A stretch of DNA of 6,142 nt, taken from NCBI GenBank assembly GCA_964613425.1, contig CAZTHC010000061.1:1-6142 (forward strand). The letters are read 5' to 3'. Both the position numbers and the translations under genes were made by a program. The notes under the pieces were generated by a model. The model made no database searches and had not been told where the DNA came from. It saw only the letters and a program-made list of their open reading frames with translations. The stretch comes from CAZTHC01 sp964613425 (GTDB taxonomy: Bacteria; Bacillota; Clostridia; TANB77; CAG-508). Below, in pieces: positions 5,005-6,142 of the stretch; positions within the stretch are counted from its first letter, which is position 1, and every line of letters starts with the position of its first letter.

Positions 5005-5069
5005 TTGACTTTTTCCTTTCTATTTGATATAATTTTAATAGTGAATTTATATTTGGATTAAATTCTGAG

Positions 5070-5324
5070 TTAGTTTATTGATGGGTAGTCGTTAACTAAC
5101 TCTTTTATTTTATTTATAAACATTTTTTCATTATTATACTTATTACTTTCTGATAATATTTTTATTGTGTAAATAACTGCTTTTAGTTGTGTGTTTTCTT
5201 GCGCTATTTCTTTCTTTTCGTTATATAATACTAAATTTTCCTTAGACAATTCTTGTACTAAATTTTCTGCATTTATTAACGATTTTGTTCTTGCTTTTAA
5301 TAAACTTTTTCCTTCTTTAAACAT
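5070..5324 (-). CDS. 84-aa coiled-coil phage protein of unknown function
   Basis: The protein has a basic N-terminus (MFKEGKSLLKARTKSLINAE) and then a long heptad-like helix, LVQELSKENLVLYNEKKEIA (23-42) with a following ENTQLKAVIYTIKILSES. It ends in a second short helix, KMFINKIKELVNDYP. Leu and Ile spacing suggests a parallel coiled coil, so it probably forms dimers. No enzyme or DNA-binding motif is visible. AAGGAGG at 5333-5339 lies 8 nt before ATG 5324 and overlaps the stop of the membrane miniprotein. Similar small Lys/Glu-rich coiled-coil proteins are frequent between regulators and recombination genes of Bacillota phages, without known roles. Confidence 0.78.
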   Translation of the reverse strand: MFKEGKSLLKARTKSLINAENLVQELSKENLVLYNEKKEIAQENTQLKAVIYTIKILSESNKYNNEKMFINKIKELVNDYPSIN

Positions 5325-5340
5325 TTAACTTACCTCCTTT

Positions 5341-5469
5341 CTAATAAACTAATATTCCAGTTTTTATTAAAACTGCTATAAACATTACTGTATAAGCTAA
5401 TATTGTAAATATTGCTAAACTCATATCTGTTAGACCTTTTTTATAAGCTTTTTTTTCTTTTATGCTCAT
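5341..5469 (-). CDS. 42-aa single-span membrane miniprotein
   Basis: ATG 5469 is preceded by AGGAGG at 5475-5480, 5 nt upstream, and the frame ends with TAG at 5341. The N-terminus is strongly basic (MSIKEKKAYKKGLTD). It is followed by one hydrophobic segment from about residue 16 to 35 (MSLAIFTILAYTVMFIAVLI) and a short tail KTGILVY. The positive-inside rule predicts the basic end in the cytoplasm. I recognise no family. Possible roles include a small membrane modulator or superinfection factor, all speculative. The ribosome binding site and snug position between two genes make it a likely real gene. Confidence 0.68.
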   Translation of the reverse strand: MSIKEKKAYKKGLTDMSLAIFTILAYTVMFIAVLIKTGILVY

Positions 5470-5488
5470 AATTACCTCCTTTCATTTT

Positions 5489-5692
5489 TTATCTATAAAC
5501 TCGCTCTAGAATTTCATAAAATCTTTCTTTTTCAATTCTTATTCCAGCTGTTCCAATTTTTTTTATACATTGTTCCATTTCATAATTTTTTAAAATTTTA
5601 TAAATTTGTTGAACTGATGTACTTAATTCTTCTGCAAGTTCTTTTACTGTTACGAACTTTATTCTTGATTTACTACAAATATTAGTTGCCAT
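5489..5692 (-). CDS. small HTH DNA-binding protein, excisionase-like
   Basis: This 67-aa protein has a helix-turn-helix at about 14-37 (VTVKELAEELSTSVQQIYKI) and a wing-like GTAGIRIEKERFYEIL segment (48-63). That layout is typical of small MerR/excisionase-type DNA-binding proteins, in which the HTH is followed by a short beta wing that reads the minor groove. It could serve as an excisionase, or as a regulator of early genes. Context does not decide, since no integrase is in the window. The ribosome binding site is weak (AAAGAG about 11 nt before ATG 5692). Translation may therefore depend on the upstream HTH gene, whose stop is 25 nt away. Confidence 0.78.
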   Translation of the reverse strand: MATNICSKSRIKFVTVKELAEELSTSVQQIYKILKNYEMEQCIKKIGTAGIRIEKERFYEILERVYR

Positions 5693-5717
5693 TTCTTTAC
5701 ATCTCTTTTTCTGTTCA

Positions 5718-5945
5718 CTATTCCTTTTTACTTAAAGTATTCTTTGTTCGTTGTATGGATAAAAAAATTTGAACTATTGGTACGTTATATGCCTCTGCAA
5801 ATTTAGCTTTTGCATTATCACTTGGATTACGTTTTCCTCGTTCTATCATTGATATATAATCTTTAGAAAATCCCGTAATTTGTGCGACTTTGTCTTGAGT
5901 TAATTTTTTCTTTATCCTAATGTCTTTCATTGTCATTTCTTTCAT
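5718..5945 (-). CDS. Cro/CI-family HTH regulator, first gene of the leftward operon
   Basis: This 75-aa protein carries one HTH_3/XRE domain. The visible core runs from IRIKKKLTQDKVAQITGFSK (9-28) into DYISMIERGKRNPS (29-42), followed by helices AKAKFAEAYNVPIVQIF. This is a bare DNA-binding domain without a cleavage or oligomerisation domain, as in Cro-type repressors. An upstream in-frame ATG at 6002 is rejected. The promoter's -10 element is at 5988-5993, so transcription should start near 5981, downstream of that codon. ATG 5945 has the Shine-Dalgarno-like AAGGTGG at 5953-5959. Two GTACCATTTGTC repeats flank or overlap the promoter and are probable binding sites for this protein or the neighbouring repressor. 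Confidence 0.88.
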   Translation of the reverse strand: MKEMTMKDIRIKKKLTQDKVAQITGFSKDYISMIERGKRNPSDNAKAKFAEAYNVPIVQIFLSIQRTKNTLSKKE

Positions 5946-5960
5946 TTTCTCACCACCTTC

Positions 5961-5972
5961 GTACCATTTGTC
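5961..5972 (-). promoter_or_regulatory. operator-like 12-bp repeat, copy in leader
   Basis: GTACCATTTGTC on the plus strand (GACAAATGGTAC on the coding strand) lies between the predicted transcription start and the ATG of the HTH gene. An identical copy is 35 bp away inside the promoter. The position is right for a repressor roadblock or cooperative binding. Confidence 0.5.
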
Positions 5973-5987
5973 TGCTTCATTGTTTGA

Positions 5988-6016
5988 ATTATATAGTACC
6001 ATTTGTCCTTTGTCAA
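5988..6016 (-). promoter_or_regulatory. early leftward sigma-70 promoter
   Basis: On the minus strand TTGACA (6016-6011) and TATAAT (5993-5988) are both perfect matches to consensus, separated by exactly 17 bp. The sequence just upstream (about 6017-6060) is made of A and T runs, as in UP elements. It should be a strong promoter for the whole leftward gene cluster. The spacer holds one copy of the 12-bp repeat, so repression by occlusion is likely. Confidence 0.9.
5996..6007 (-). promoter_or_regulatory. operator-like 12-bp repeat, copy in promoter spacer
   Basis: This second exact copy of GTACCATTTGTC sits between the -35 and -10 boxes of the early promoter. A protein bound here would exclude RNA polymerase. 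A shorter related TTTGTC follows at 6009-6014, overlapping the -35 box. Confidence 0.55.
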
Positions 6017-6060
6017 TACTTTTTTAAAAAAAAATATTTTATTTTTTCAAATCTTCTGAA

Positions 6061-6080
6061 AGTATTGAAAAATAAATACT
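6061..6080. repeat. inverted repeat AGTATT-N8-AATACT, operator candidate
   Basis: AGTATT (6061-6066) and AATACT (6075-6080) form a perfect 6-bp inverted repeat with an 8-bp AT spacer. The same AGTATTGA half-site occurs on the opposite strand at 6020-6013, running into the early promoter's -35 box. Related ATAC...GTAT half-sites are at 6110-6124. This looks like a dispersed operator set in an intergenic regulator region. Confidence 0.4.
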
Positions 6081-6092
6081 TTTTATTATTAA
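6065..6092 (+). promoter_or_regulatory. possible weak rightward (repressor-type) promoter
   Basis: TTGAAA (6065-6070) followed after 16 bp by TATTAA (6087-6092) is a modest sigma-70 match on the plus strand, divergent from the early promoter. It overlaps the inverted repeat at 6061-6080. A divergent CI-type repressor would be expected to the right, but no start codon with a ribosome binding site is seen before the window ends. In sequence this AT-rich, such matches arise easily by chance. From 6017 to 6142 I see no gene. Confidence 0.25.
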
Positions 6093-6142
6093 GTTAAATT
6101 TATTTAATGATACTTTTAGTGTATTTCATATTAATTGTTTCA

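Noticed and set aside
5005..5069. Internal leftward promoter in the AT-rich gap
   Set aside because: Only loose -10-like strings and no credible -35 box at the right distance. In DNA this AT-rich such strings are expected by chance.
5946..6002. Upstream start (ATG 6002) for the Cro/CI-type gene
   Set aside because: It lies upstream of the -10 box, so it would not be on the transcript. The added residues do not belong to the HTH family.
6107..6142. Plus-strand frame opening MILLVYFILIVS at the right edge
   Set aside because: No ribosome binding site precedes it, only 12 codons are visible, and the composition is expected of T-rich DNA.
1..6142. Alternative genetic code (TGA as Trp)
   Set aside because: Conserved Trp residues are TGG and TGA is used as a proper stop in the NinB-like and DnaD-like genes.

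Overview
This is an AT-rich window (roughly a quarter to 30% G+C by eye). It looks like the early region of a temperate phage or prophage from a low-GC bacterium. Strong AAGGAGG-type ribosome binding sites, TTG starts and the mix of gene families point to a Clostridia-like Bacillota host, although an AT-rich Fusobacterium cannot be excluded. Normal stop codons are used and Trp is TGG, so the standard bacterial code applies. Every supported gene lies on the minus strand and is read from the right edge towards the left.

Control region (about 5490-6142). A near-perfect sigma-70 promoter (TTGACA, 17 bp, TATAAT) at 5988-6016 fires leftward. It drives a Cro/CI-type HTH protein and then a small excisionase-like HTH protein. 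A 12-bp direct repeat lies once inside the promoter spacer and once in the leader, as expected of operators. AT-rich inverted repeats and a weak rightward promoter at 6061-6126 suggest a divergent repressor gene just beyond the window.

Small-gene stretch (about 4880-5470). It holds a 42-aa single-span membrane protein, an 84-aa coiled-coil protein and a 40-aa acidic protein. All three have good ribosome binding sites.

Recombination module (about 2487-4869). It encodes a Sak3-like (DUF1071) annealing protein, a YqaJ-type exonuclease, SSB, a NinB-like mediator and a P1 Ref-like HNH nuclease whose first motif His is Asn. The genes overlap or abut. A hairpin followed by a U-tract sits at the end of the module.

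Replication module (about 902-2439). It holds a DUF6291-DnaD replisome organizer split by a one-base frameshift at an A6 run, a G39P-like helicase-loader candidate with an added zinc motif, and an unassigned 112-aa protein. Just after the frameshift, inside the organizer gene, lie two palindromic 24-bp tandem repeats followed by an AT-rich 12-mer repeat. This layout fits a phage replication origin.

Left end (1-890). It holds a four-Cys miniprotein overlapping a RusA resolvase, then the start of a DUF7666 protein that runs off the window.

As inference, the early promoter would express exonuclease, annealing protein and SSB for recombination. The organizer and loader would bring a helicase (not in the window) to the intragenic origin, and RusA would resolve branched products.
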